64,000 nucleotides of DNA, taken from positions 23,875,364 to 23,939,363 of the forward strand of contig NC_079975.1 of the NCBI RefSeq assembly GCF_029852145.1, in the 5' to 3' direction. A program made the translations under genes and the position numbers. Under the pieces are notes generated by a model, which ran no database searches, was not told the DNA's origin, and was given only the letters and a program-made list of their open reading frames with translations. This document shows, piece by piece, positions 23,218-32,990 of this stretch; position 1 is the first letter of the stretch, and each line of letters opens with the position of its first letter. Source of the stretch: Microplitis mediator. Taxonomy: Eukaryota; Arthropoda; Insecta; Hymenoptera; Braconidae.

Positions 23218-24039
23218 AAAAATTTGGAAAATCCAAAAGTGCGCGACTCATGATGCTCATTTATTATGAAATAATAAAATAATCATAAAAAAATTGCGGG
23301 AAGCACGAATCAATTTAAAATATATAAAATTTTCTTTCCTTAAAAATTTTTTTTTTTTTTTTTTTTTTTCTTAAATTATATTAGTATTTTTTATATAATT
23401 ATGAAAGAACCTACTCAAAATATCTCGATTAATAACAAAAGCAAAAAAAATATATGTAAATAAAAAAAAATTGAACTGAAACAATTCAGGCTTACCAATT
23501 AGCAAAAAAAAAAAAAACAGCTACACTAGGATGGTAATTCGCAAGCGCCCCTGGTGGGATAAATGTACTTATAATGTATAGGTATAGATATATCGGCATC
23601 CATGTTAATTTTACATCGATATATATAGATATAGTTATGCAGCCTTTTTATTCTGTTATTAATTGTTATTAAACGACACTGAATTACCTAGCCAGTAGCA
23701 ATAGGGGATCTACAAATCTTTCAAAGAATTAAAAAAAAAAAAATTTGATTCAATTACTGCATTTTTTCGTAAGTTATTGTGTCTACGGGTTTCATACTTG
23801 ACGGACAGGAAATTTTTTTAGACTATTTTGATGTTTTTTCCTTTTTTATTGAACTAAATAAATTTTTGAAAAGTATGGAACTAATCTCCATTAAATTATC
23901 TTCAAAATAGTATGCAACATATCTCAATTCCGTAAACTAACAAGGGTATAATAATTGAAATAGTTGCCGAAGTGAGGCGAATTAAATTTTTCGATCATAA
24001 AGCACATCTCAGATGCTTCGCATCATGAGTCGTGCAATA
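23218..24039. repeat. Right 822-bp direct repeat flanking the satellite
   Basis: Same-orientation copy of 10568-11389, beginning immediately after the last satellite unit (GTGTCA/AAAATTTGG) and ending in GTGCAATA before unique sequence (ACTCAAGAAATTTC). A few substitutions such as TGATGC for TAATGC and ATTGCGG for ATGGCGG separate the copies, and the length is the same. The two repeats and the array form a 12650-bp repeat-to-repeat unit. Confidence 0.9.
23240..24036. mobile_element. 797-bp inverted-repeat element (right copy)
   Basis: Ends TGCGCGACTCATGATGC and GCATCATGAGTCGTGCA are inverted repeats differing at one base in 17. Length is identical to the left copy. It carries no coding capacity. 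Confidence 0.55.
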
Positions 24040-25136
24040 ACTCAAGAAATTTCTGGGTTAATTTTTCGATCGGTTTTTAAAATGAGAAATAGTCAATTCG
24101 TTTGGGCATGACAGCTGTTTCAAATTTTCAAAATTGACGACAATTTATAGTAATCAATCAGCACTTAAATAACATTGTAATTGCAATTTTGTCACTTGAT
24201 TGACAATTTTTTTCCTTCGCATGAATTTACCAAAAATCTCTTCCCGTAATTTGAATACTGAATAACGAAATTTGTGTTCTTCCTTCGGGCATGGCTAGAC
24301 AACAGTTTTTTTTTATCACGTATTTACTATATTTATTAGAAATACATTTATAGCTGAGCAAAATAGTTCACTCATAACTTGTGAAATAAAACTTTACAGT
24401 GCAATAAAACTTCGAAATTTGAAGGTAACTGAATAAGAGTCGAATCGAAAGAGGTCGCCGATTGTATTTGACCGGTGGTATTCCATTTTGAGCAACAGGT
24501 TTGACTATATCATTTTCCGAGGAAAATATCTTTATGTCAATGGATATCGGAAAGAGTAAAGTAACTTATTTAACCAACGAAATCAATAATTCCTTACATC
24601 AACTCAATTTCTAAGCAATATCATTTTTCCAACTCTCTCTCATTCACGTTTTACTTCGAGTCTCTACTTTTAATATTCCATGTGTATGTGTACTTTTAAA
24701 TTAATTAAAAAATTTTCATTAAACGCCGTGTTCAAAAATTACTTAAAATCATAGTTATAAGGTCCATTTTCTTCTTTTTTCTTTTACTTCACGGTAAAAA
24801 CATTAAGAGAAGAAACTAAAGTGAATAAAAAAAGAGTAAACAAGATCAGTAAAACATCTATAGCGTAGAAAGAACTATAGATAACTAAAGATCAACAAGA
24901 GAACAATGGAAATTCTACAGACTATACCATGGCGAGCATAGTTATACGCTAGTTCAAGGTATATCCGAGTTAAATTATCATAGTGAAGGATAGACTTATG
25001 ACGACAAAGAGATTTCACAGCAACCGGAAGTTTCCAGATGTCGATTCTCTTCCACTCTGTCAACTTTCTGAGCAACTGTGAACATAACTATCTAACAATA
25101 TTTATATATATACATATATATACTGCTAGGTAGTTA
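24040..25136. other. Unique sequence with one unrecognised minus-strand frame
   Basis: No repeat is shared with the rest of the window. A 66-codon minus-strand frame (24875-25075) is richer in charged residues than most chance frames here (for example KLTEWKRIDIWKLPVAVKSL), but I recognise no family, and no splice or promoter context supports it. Confidence 0.35.
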
Positions 25137-25143
25137 GTATGAT

Positions 25144-25219
<76 letters not shown>

Positions 25220-25228
25220 ATCATACGA
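25137..25228. repeat. Palindromic (TA)n microsatellite
   Basis: A run of about 35 TA units (25147-25216) is bounded by GTATGATCAA on the left and TTGATCATAC on the right, so the whole 92-bp segment is one palindrome able to form a cruciform. The symmetric flanks suggest the TA tract grew at the centre of an existing palindrome. Confidence 0.85.
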
Positions 25229-26226
25229 CTTTATCGAAAAGGTGTTAGACAGGTAATTAAATTTAACAATTATTAGTTGTCACTTCAGGTTGAAATGTAT
25301 CACAAGTTCTAAATTAGTTGTGTATAACCGTAATATATAATTTAATCAGAGTACAATGAAATGCGCGAAGGAAATTAGGAGAAATGAAAATGAATGAGGC
25401 CGCGTTATCAATAGAATGTAAAAACAATACACACATGTGAATAAATGATGCTGAATAAAAAAAAAAAAGAAAGAAAGAAAATCTTTTTCTGTAGGTACGA
25501 TTTAATGATCAGGCATGTCAATTATTGACGCGATACTCTCTACGTATATATGTGTATATAACGTTTCTAACGGATAACTGACGCTAATGAACGATATAAT
25601 TACTGGAGATGCGTTTTTTAATTAAGCAAATAAGGAAAAAATTCATTATAATATATTGCTCTATATTTGTAATTTTGAAAAAATTTTTTAACCATTACTG
25701 GAAGTATGAGAGGGTTGTAATTGGAAAAAATTAGGCCGGTAGAAATTGTTAAATTGATATTTTAAGGAAACGAAAACATCGGGAACAGAGAAAATGGTTG
25801 AGGCTGATGGGTGTTTAAAAATGATTTTTCAAAGGGATGGATATTTTATGTGTAACGTTCCGACACTTAATTAGGAAACTTGGGATAGGAGAGAGGTTCT
25901 GAGAGAAAGAGGGAAGAGTTTCAATAGAAAGTCTATAGATGGATTGAGAAAATAAATTCGGATAGTCTGTGGCTCATCTCAAAAGATGGCTCTATAGGGA
26001 AATCAAATCCAAATTTAAAAACAATGGAATTTTTCAATTAAGAAATTTTGCGATACTTCATTGAAATGTTTTTTGGTTTTTAATTTGATTTTCTGTTTTC
26101 AATTACTGTACATACTTTTGTTTTACTTGTATTTAATAAGTCTACTCATTAATTAACATTTTTAATGAAAAAATTTTCTTATGAGAAAGTAACGAAATTA
26201 TAAAATTTTTTCAATGTTCGTTTTAT
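25229..26226. other. Unique AT-rich stretch, no gene seen
   Basis: No repeat family, RNA gene or coding frame was recognised in this kilobase. Confidence 0.45.
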
Positions 26227-27037
26227 CTCGTATGAAAAAACAATATATGGTTAAAATATATAAAATCATACATGTTTGCAACAAAAAAATATATGATATA
26301 TTATATTGTATATTATAAAAAGTCATATAGAGATTGTGGCCGATTTAATATAAAATTATATACAGTAGTAAATATATGTATTCCATATATGTTTTTTATA
26401 TTAAGCTATATACACATTTAAATTTACCTTATAATATATTGTGTTGACATATTTCCTTTTATATTTAAAAAATATAAAATTTTTATATGAAATGAAATAT
26501 ATGGTAGCATATAATTGATATTATATATGGCACCATATATTTTCTTTGTTATATTTAAGCATATATTTTATTCGGTGTATGTATATGTATATGGGTATAT
26601 ATATTCGCATCAAATTAACTAATTTTGAAAAGTTTAACTGCAATTTAAAGAGTATATTAAAATTTATATCTAATTTAATTGGAGTTGGTCATACGAATAA
26701 GAAACTTTTCTTTTCCATACACAATATAAATATATGTTTTTATATATGATCAGAATATATTTTTCGTATATGATATAAATATATATTTTTATGTATGATA
26801 AAAATATAGTTTCCGTATCTGAAAAGAATATATATTTTCATATATGATAAAAATATATTTTTTGTATATGATAGGCATATATATTTTATATATGCTAAAC
26901 ATATACGGACTCGTATATGATAAGTATTATATTTTTTAATATAAAAAAAAATATATCAGAAAATATAGTTAAATTCGCCACATTTATTTTCTGATATTTA
27001 TCATGTATTTTGACCATATATGTTATTTTCCTACGGG
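26227..27037. mobile_element. AT-rich inverted-repeat element 'ATATATGG', copy A
   Basis: About 810 bp of very AT-rich sequence with ends CGTATGAAAAAACAATATAT and the inverted ATATGTTATTTTCCTACGGG. An inverted copy lies at 61908-62743. The interior has many ATATATTTTxATATATGA units on both strands. Smaller relatives share the (C)CCxxATGAAAA ends (34597-35563, 30384-31739, 59189-59288). It looks like a non-autonomous DNA element. The 67- and 64-codon frames within are low-complexity. Confidence 0.7.
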
Positions 27038-27754
27038 TAGTCAAACTACTCTTTATTACGCATGCGGTATAAGTACTATCTAAGTGCACACATTTTTGTT
27101 CGACAAAAAGCTGTTGGTGTATTCAACTGTTACTTCGACTTCTGCGCATTTTATCCATATTTTATACGAAAATTAATTATTTCCTTAGCGGTCCCGTTTT
27201 GACCTCCCTTCCGATATACCGACGTTTCCTTTCTGACGGATTTTGAAATAGGTTGATTAAGTATTTTTTGACACCTCTATTTGTGGGTATTCTGACAGAA
27301 TGGTTATTTTAAAATTTATGTAATATATTTGAAAATAAATGCATAAACTATTAATATTGACTTGTCTAGGTTACGATAAGAATAATACTATGTAGAGATG
27401 TCAAGACGTAATTTCGGGAGATGTAATTAAAAGAAACAGGTTCTACTGGGTATTGTTAGCGTGACATACTTAATGTAATTTTTCATTTAATCCCATTATT
27501 CTCGATTTTACGCTTTCATAAATTTAAAATTAAATGGTGCGATCGATGGCTACTTTAATCTTAACACAATTACATCGTCTGCTTATCAAATTAAGAGCTA
27601 ATGAAAAAATATAAACTCCACTAGAGTTGTATTGTTAATAGGTGTATATATACTTCATTGAATAATATATGTCTACACATTATACATTATTCCGCATTTT
27701 GTATAAAATTATTATGAAAATTCATTTGTTATCACTGACATTCGTCTCTAGCAA
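27038..27754. other. Unique AT-rich stretch
   Basis: No gene recognised. Around 27185-27240 the motifs AGCGGTCCCGTTTTGACC and CTTCCGATATACC recall the GC-rich arms of the GGTCC/GGGCAAA-type elements at 41492-42015, suggesting a decayed end of such an element. Confidence 0.35.
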
Positions 27755-28085
27755 ACACTACCCCCTGACATTATTGGTGCTTTCAGTATTGAGGTCTTTA
27801 AAACGAAATTGTTTGATTATTTAATGGAGCTAGAGACTTCTTAAATTAAATTACTTATTGCTATCGTCTGTGTTAATATTAATAACATTGTTATCATTAT
27901 TGGTTTGTATATTTACAGTTATTTTATCAATTCAGCTACCCTAGTTAAATCAAATATCTTCATTGTTATCCTCATTATATTTTAAATTTTATATTATTTG
28001 TATCCACTATTGCAATAATTATTTTGTAAACTTTGAAATTTGGCAACTGCCTTGGCATTATTAAAAAAAATAAATTATCAATATA
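27755..28085 (+). pseudogene. Non-LTR retrotransposon ORF2 C-terminus plus 3' UTR (fragment)
   Basis: From 27755 the plus frame reads TLPPDIIGAFSIEVFKTKLF followed by DYLMELETS and a TAA at 27842-27844. A stop (TAG) sits just upstream, so only the last ~29 codons survive. The 3' UTR ends with GCAACTGCCTTGGCATTATT and an A-rich tail followed by a (TA)n tract. Peptide and CCTTGGCAT tail both match the fragment at 8017-8310, so these are two members of one LINE family, both dead. I cannot assign the clade without the reverse-transcriptase domain. Confidence 0.65.
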
Positions 28086-28090
28086 CATGT

Positions 28091-28160
<70 letters not shown>
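28091..28160. repeat. (TA)n microsatellite
   Basis: About 33 uninterrupted TA units directly downstream of the retrotransposon A-rich tail. Such tracts often grow from retroelement tails. Confidence 0.9.
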
Positions 28161-28163
<3 letters not shown>

Positions 28164-28640
28164 TATACCAAACAAAAAATTAAAGGATATTTGAAAAATT
28201 CCAATTTTTTAGGTGATTTTCAAAAGGCTGTAACTTAGCGAAAAGTGATCATAGAACGAAAAACCTGAAAAACGGTTGACCCTGCGGGAAAACCCCAAAA
28301 CTTCTCACTGTTTTCGAACTCAGGAAGCTGAGTCTTTAATTTTTTTAGATTTTCTACAGAATTTCTCAGACGGCGATCGTGATCAAAATTATGGCGTCCA
28401 ATGGATGCTTAAAGATCTCGGGGGTATTAGGAAATTCTTCTGGCAGAAAGCTAGAACATACAAGTGGAGGAAAAGAAATTTCTTCTGTTCGAGCTATAAA
28501 ACTATAAGACACGACAGAACATACATTTCACTGTAAAAAAATAATTTTTTCCAAAGAGCTTCCAAGACTGAAAACTGATTCCATTTTACTACTTAACCGA
28601 CCGACTTCAAAATCTAATCAGTTATAAGTTTTGGTGAGTT
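28161..28640. repeat. Decayed interspersed repeat
   Basis: The sequence has the texture of the other interspersed families (CAAAAGGCTGTAACTTAGCG, then GATCATAGAACG), but no second full copy is in the window. An 86-codon plus frame at 28276-28536 reads through it with no recognisable motif. Confidence 0.3.
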
Positions 28641-28870
28641 ATTTTAATTGCGCTACGAACGCTCGAATCGATTAATTCGTTTCAAGGATATTGTCGGACA
28701 AAAAAAGTTTACACACACACACGGCCGGACATCCATCCGGAAATAGTCAAGAATAGCTTCCCATGAACTCAAAACAACGAAATCTGGTAAAAACTCGATT
28801 TTCGAAAATCGGACCTGAACCACTAGCTTCTCTTTTTTCAAAAATTTTTAATTTTCATAGCAGGACGTTA
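28641..28870 (-). repeat. 'CTTCCCGC' family copy, minus strand, diverged
   Basis: Read on the minus strand it shows the family blocks: TTAACGTCCTGCTATGAAAA, then GTCCGATTTTCGAAAATCGA, then TAGTCAGAATAGCTTCC in complementary form, a CA/TG simple patch (28710-28724), and TTGTCCGACAATATC. It is closest to the copy at 54905-55190, which shares the GTCCGACxATATC block. Confidence 0.55.
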
Positions 28871-29210
28871 AGAAAAAAGCAAATTGAAGCTCGGAGTTTA
28901 TAGTTTTTAGACACTCGGTTCAAATATTTTTATCTACCCATAGTTCTTACGTAATTATAACAAAATTAGAGGAATTAATAAATTTTCAAAAATTTTTCCT
29001 ATCTTTCGGAAGGTCTAAGGCCTTCAATAAATTAAAAAAAAAAATTTGAAAAACAATTTTTGGGCACTCAAAATTGTACAAAAATCATGAATCGTAAATG
29101 ACGATTAAAAACAATTTTGGAAAAAAAATATTTTTCCCAAATTTTTGGAATGGTCCATTTTGCCCACCCGGTCCCACTTTGCCAACTCTGACCCTATATG
29201 TGCTCTAGCA
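28871..29210. repeat. Decayed element with 'GGTCCATTTTGCCCACCCGG' arm
   Basis: Near 29150-29185 the motifs GGTCCATTTTGCCCACCC and GGTCCCACTTTGCC match the GC-rich arm motifs of the elements at 30838-31611 and 41492-42015. The rest of the element is not clear. Confidence 0.35.
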
Positions 29211-30195
29211 AATTTATATTTTTATTAATAAAACAGTAAACTGTTAGCGCGTTGTTATGTGAATTGTTATTGGGCTTTTTATTTAATTAAGCTAAAATTT
29301 TTCTTGGCAAACTATAACATTACCACGAATATGCGACTGTCGTCTTACAATCTAAGAGATAGACACCAGATGTTCTGGTGTCTTATAATTAGAGGAAGTG
29401 AAGACAAAATTATTCGGGATCAGCGCCAAGATTTTTTAATAAATTAAGAAATTAAAAATTTTTTTTAATATGAATCAATTGAAATTATGTTCAACTACAG
29501 AACTATCATAAATATATGATGATTTAAATTAAAATAGTAATCAAATTTCCAAAGTAATTAATTATTACCTTAAAGTGACAAAGTCGTAGGTGTAGAGTCC
29601 AGTATTATCTTAGTCGGCATTTTGCCCGAGACTAAATCAGCTTCGCATTTCATTCAAGCGCAAATGCTAAATGGTCACTTCTTTTCGCCTTTACTTTTTT
29701 ACTTGCACGAAAGTATCCTGAGGAAATGCACCATTTAACTTTTATTTCAAACGATAAAAATTCTTGGCGTTTATGCAAAAAAAAAAATAATTACTTTTTA
29801 AAAATGTAATTATTCAACAAAAAAATGAACATCGATTTTTAAAATTACTCTTATCATTAATAATATTAATAATTTATGTAAAATGACCCGGGATTAATTC
29901 ATGACAGATTTTAATGGAAAATAATTTTCAGCAAATTTGATTACCGTAATGATAATTGAAAATTAAAATTTTTTTTTTATCGAGTCTTGGAGAACTTCGC
30001 TAGCGAATAAAATGAATTTTCATAATATATAATTTTATGACAAGGTGCAAGTAGCAAAATTCTATTACTTTTCTGTCGTAAAATTAATACGTGCGTCATA
30101 AAAAAATATATGATTGCATTTTAATATTACATGACTTGTCATAAAATTATTTCGGTAAATGTAACTAATGAATTGTAAATTTTTCAAGTATATAA
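29211..30195. other. Unique AT-rich stretch, no gene seen
   Basis: A 62-codon plus frame (29259-29447) has no recognisable motif. Nothing else was identified. Confidence 0.4.
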
Positions 30196-30383
30196 TACAC
30201 TGTAAAAAGAGCGGTGTTAAAAATGGACTCATATTAACTCCGCCCGGTGTTAAAATGAAATTACACCGGTGTAGGAAGCGTAATTCGGCGGTGTTAAAAT
30301 ACCGGTGTAAAAGCGGCGTAAATCGCGTCCGCTTGGAGTATTAACTTTGAAAAGCTTATAGAACAAAAAAAATGTCAGTTCTT

Positions 30384-31739
30384 CCCCATGAAAAAAATTT
30401 ATAAAGAAAATATATGTTAAAATATAAAAAAAATATATTAAAAATACATAAAAAATATATAAATATATATAAAATATGTATAAACAATATATTTTAAATA
30501 GCTAACTTTTGGCCGATTTTCGTATATATTTTATATATTTTGAATATATTTTAAATATATAAAAAATACATGTATAATAATATACGAAAAATATATTTTT
30601 CTTATATTTCAAAATATAAAAAAAATATATTTTCAATCTATAAAAAATATAATTATGAAAATATAAAAAAATTACATACAAAATATATTATTAAGTTAAT
30701 TAACAACATAGAAGAAGAAACATAAAAAGTTTATATAAAAAATATAATTTTTATATAATTTTTGTATATTTTTAAATATATAAAAAAATATATTTTTTGT
30801 GTATTTTTATACATGTATGTTTATATATTCTAAGATATAGGGGAGGGTGGGGCAGAGCGGCCCCCCTAAGCCAATTATTATTTTTTGTGGCTTTCAACCA
30901 TAACATCACTTTACTTTTGTTCTATTTCGAACAAATTTATGGACATTTTGCCAAAATTCTGAAAAAAAATTTTTTTTTTTTGTGGGGCAGAGCGGCCCCC
31001 CTTCAAAAAGTGATAAAAAAAAATTTTTTTTTCGTTTTTTTTTTTTTTTTAAATTGTTTTCATCATTAAGAATGTATTTCTTTCTCGTGACAATTATTTT
31101 TGGTTTTATATTACTCGAAAAAAATTTTTTAAAGCGTAAAAAATCGTTCACTCTCGATTACCTCAATTACTAATTGTTATTTAATAAAAAAAAAATCAAT
31201 TCTATAATTTTACTTTATTTCAAAAATTTATCAACTAAAAAAAAAAATTTAATTTTTATAAATTTTTAGTGACCAAATTTGCCTCTTACATTAAGAAACG
31301 GCCGAAAAATATGAAAAAATAATTTTTTCGGAAGTTTCGGCTGGTCCATTTTGCCCCAGGTGTTATGCGTAGGGCTAGAAATGTGGAGTTATAATCATTT
31401 TTTTTTAATTTGACGATAAAAATATGAAAAAATCACTTTTTCAAAATTTTGGGCTTGTCCAATTTGCCCCAAATGTCATGCGTAGGGGTAAAAATGCGCA
31501 AACATATCGGATTTATAGTAATTAGTCGAAAAACAAAAAATTTTTTTTTTGGTCAAAATTTCAGGGGGGCCGCTCTGCCCCATGGGGGCCGCTCTGCCCC
31601 ACCCTCCCCTATTCTTAATATATTTAAAATATATACGAAAATCGGCCAAAAGTTAGCTATTTAAAATATATTTTTTTTATATGAAAAATATATTTTTTTT
31701 ATATTTAACATATATTTTTTTTATAAATTTTTTTCATGG
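30384..31739. mobile_element. AT-rich CCCATGAAAAA-ended element, middle layer of the nest
   Basis: The left end CCCCATGAAAAAAATTTATA and the right end TATAAATTTTTTTCATGGGG are inverted repeats that extend inward through AAATATATGTTAAAATATA. Between the arms is dense ATATA sequence, broken by the GC-rich element at 30838-31611. It belongs to the same broad class as the AT-rich elements at 26227-27037 and 34597-35563. Confidence 0.7.
30838..31611 (+). mobile_element. GGGGAGGGTGGGGC element, copy 1 (innermost layer)
   Basis: A 770-bp element (30840-31609) flanked by TA on both sides, with terminal inverted repeats GGGGAGGGTGGGGCAGAGCG and its reverse complement. The terminal core recurs inside (TGTGGGGCAGAGCGGCC near 30981) and is doubled at the right end. 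It carries GGTCCATTTTGCCCC motifs and long A/T runs but no transposase. TA flanks and terminal inverted repeats fit a Tc1/mariner-type non-autonomous element. Frames of 63-90 codons within it are artefacts of poly(T) and GGCC sequence. Confidence 0.8.
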
Positions 31740-32016
31740 GGGCTTTATGAAAATTAATAAAAAATATCATTTATTAACAAGTATAGTGATCGAGTGAGTA
31801 AAAATATTCACAAAGTAAATTATTTTAACACCGGTAAAGAATATCTACACCGGCGGCGGCGTTATTCTAACCCCTTTGAATTTTTTTTAACACCGGTACA
31901 GAATATTTACACCGGTGGGGGCGTCATTTTCACACCGCTTTCGGGGTTGAAATTTAACACCGCCAATTTTAACACCTACACCGCTTGGACTTACCCCGGT
32001 GATTTTTTACAGAGTA

Positions 32017-32990
32017 TATTTTAAAAATATAATATTAAAAGTTTTTATGTATTGTAATATCAATATTCATTTGTCGTAAATAAGATTTAAAAGTATGCAC
32101 TTGTCATAAAGTTGCAATACATTTAGTTAAATATTAAAATATTCGTTATGAAATTACAATCATTTTTTATGATAACCTATATTGTAAAAAAAAGAAAAAC
32201 CAATTTTAACAGTATACGAGCACATTTTAACTCAAAAATTTATCTACAGATATAAACTTTTCATATACTCTTCAAGTATTTATTTAGAACGACTGCATTC
32301 ATTTTCGCCCGGTACATTTGTTGGGAGTTTATTATACTTTCATACCATACATATATTTAAATATTCCAGCTGCATGTGTTTTACATCATTTATAACCGAT
32401 CCATTTTACTTCTGTTATATTGGTGTTAATAATTCTTCTTTATAATATCGATAATAGTATATTACACACCAACATGACCGCTCTACATTACCTGTTGTCT
32501 ATAGTCACTCAGCCGTGTACTTTTTGAATATTAATTACAAAAACTAATGGATACATTCCGGTTCGGGTGCTAATCGTCACAACTCACGTCTTATACACGA
32601 TCGTACTAGATATATGAACTCAGTAGCTACTTAATATGTACTGAGATATCTGTTCTTCCTTCATTAATCTGTACCTTTATTTTCTTTCCTGAGTTAAACT
32701 GATAAATCGAATGTTCATTTTGCCGATTAAAAAAATATTTGTATTATATACTTTTAAGTACATTATCCAATATATAATGCGATATGTTGGAAAAGTATAA
32801 CGAAAATTATTTTTTTTATAATAGTTACTATACTTTAAAATATATGTCTCGATTATATTTCGTTATATTGAAATTTATTACCAGCAAATTATATTTTGAA
32901 AATATACAATGCTCTATAATAAAATATATATTTTCTTTTATAGTTTATGTTATAAGAAAAAATATACTTTCAAGTTATATGAACATTATA
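32017..32990. other. Unique AT-rich stretch, no gene seen
   Basis: No repeat family or coding sequence recognised. A 71-codon frame at 32784-32999 is low-complexity (Tyr, Ile, Phe, Asn rich). Confidence 0.4.

Larger units (their letters stand above)
11386..23218. repeat. 174-bp satellite array, 68 tandem units
   Basis: The period, counted from successive AATAGCTAATTTTCG starts, is 174 bp throughout. One unit (about 12257-12430) is 175 bp because of one extra A, and the array closes at exactly 68 units. GC is about 37%, above the flanks. Each monomer contains the perfect 10-bp palindromes TTTTCGAAAA and CACGATCGTG, and most contain GGAAATTTCC. Two haplotypes dominate: A (ATTTCTATCTTTTGGGGC, then CTAACGAATCTAGGGACTGT) and B (ACTTCTATTTTCCGGGGC, then CTGACGAATCTAGCGACTGC), plus recombinants between them. 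There are no open frames and no unique spacers. Confidence 0.97.
30196..32016. mobile_element. 'ACACCGGTG' inverted-repeat element, outer layer of a three-level nest
   Basis: The left end TACACTGTAAAAAGAGCGGT mirrors the right end GATTTTTTACAGAGTA (to 32016). Both arms are built of inverted GGTGTTAAAA and TTTTAACACCGG units (for example 30229-30310 and 31828-31985). Taking out the inner insertion at 30384-31739 leaves about 465 bp. A related element with the same CACTGTAAAA/TTTTTACAGTG ends is at 51895-52860. No transposase is present. Confidence 0.7.

Noticed and set aside
11386..23218. Possible CRISPR-like array
   Set aside because: Units are contiguous 174-bp tandem repeats with no unique spacers, no cas genes are present, and the surrounding DNA is eukaryotic.
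10568..24039. LTR retrotransposon with 822-bp LTRs
   Set aside because: No primer-binding site, polypurine tract, gag/pol frame or target-site duplication was seen. The interior is wholly satellite and the repeat is centred on an inverted-repeat element. Not fully excluded for a non-autonomous LTR element.
24875..25075. 66-codon minus-strand frame with coding-like residues
   Set aside because: No recognised family, no splice sites or promoter context; kept only as a note in the regional entry.
26546..26749. 67-codon frame in AT-rich DNA
   Set aside because: Inside AT-rich element copy A, Ile/Tyr/Met-rich from ATATA repeats.
28276..28536. 86-codon plus-strand frame
   Set aside because: Sequence has the texture of a decayed interspersed repeat and the product shows no domain.
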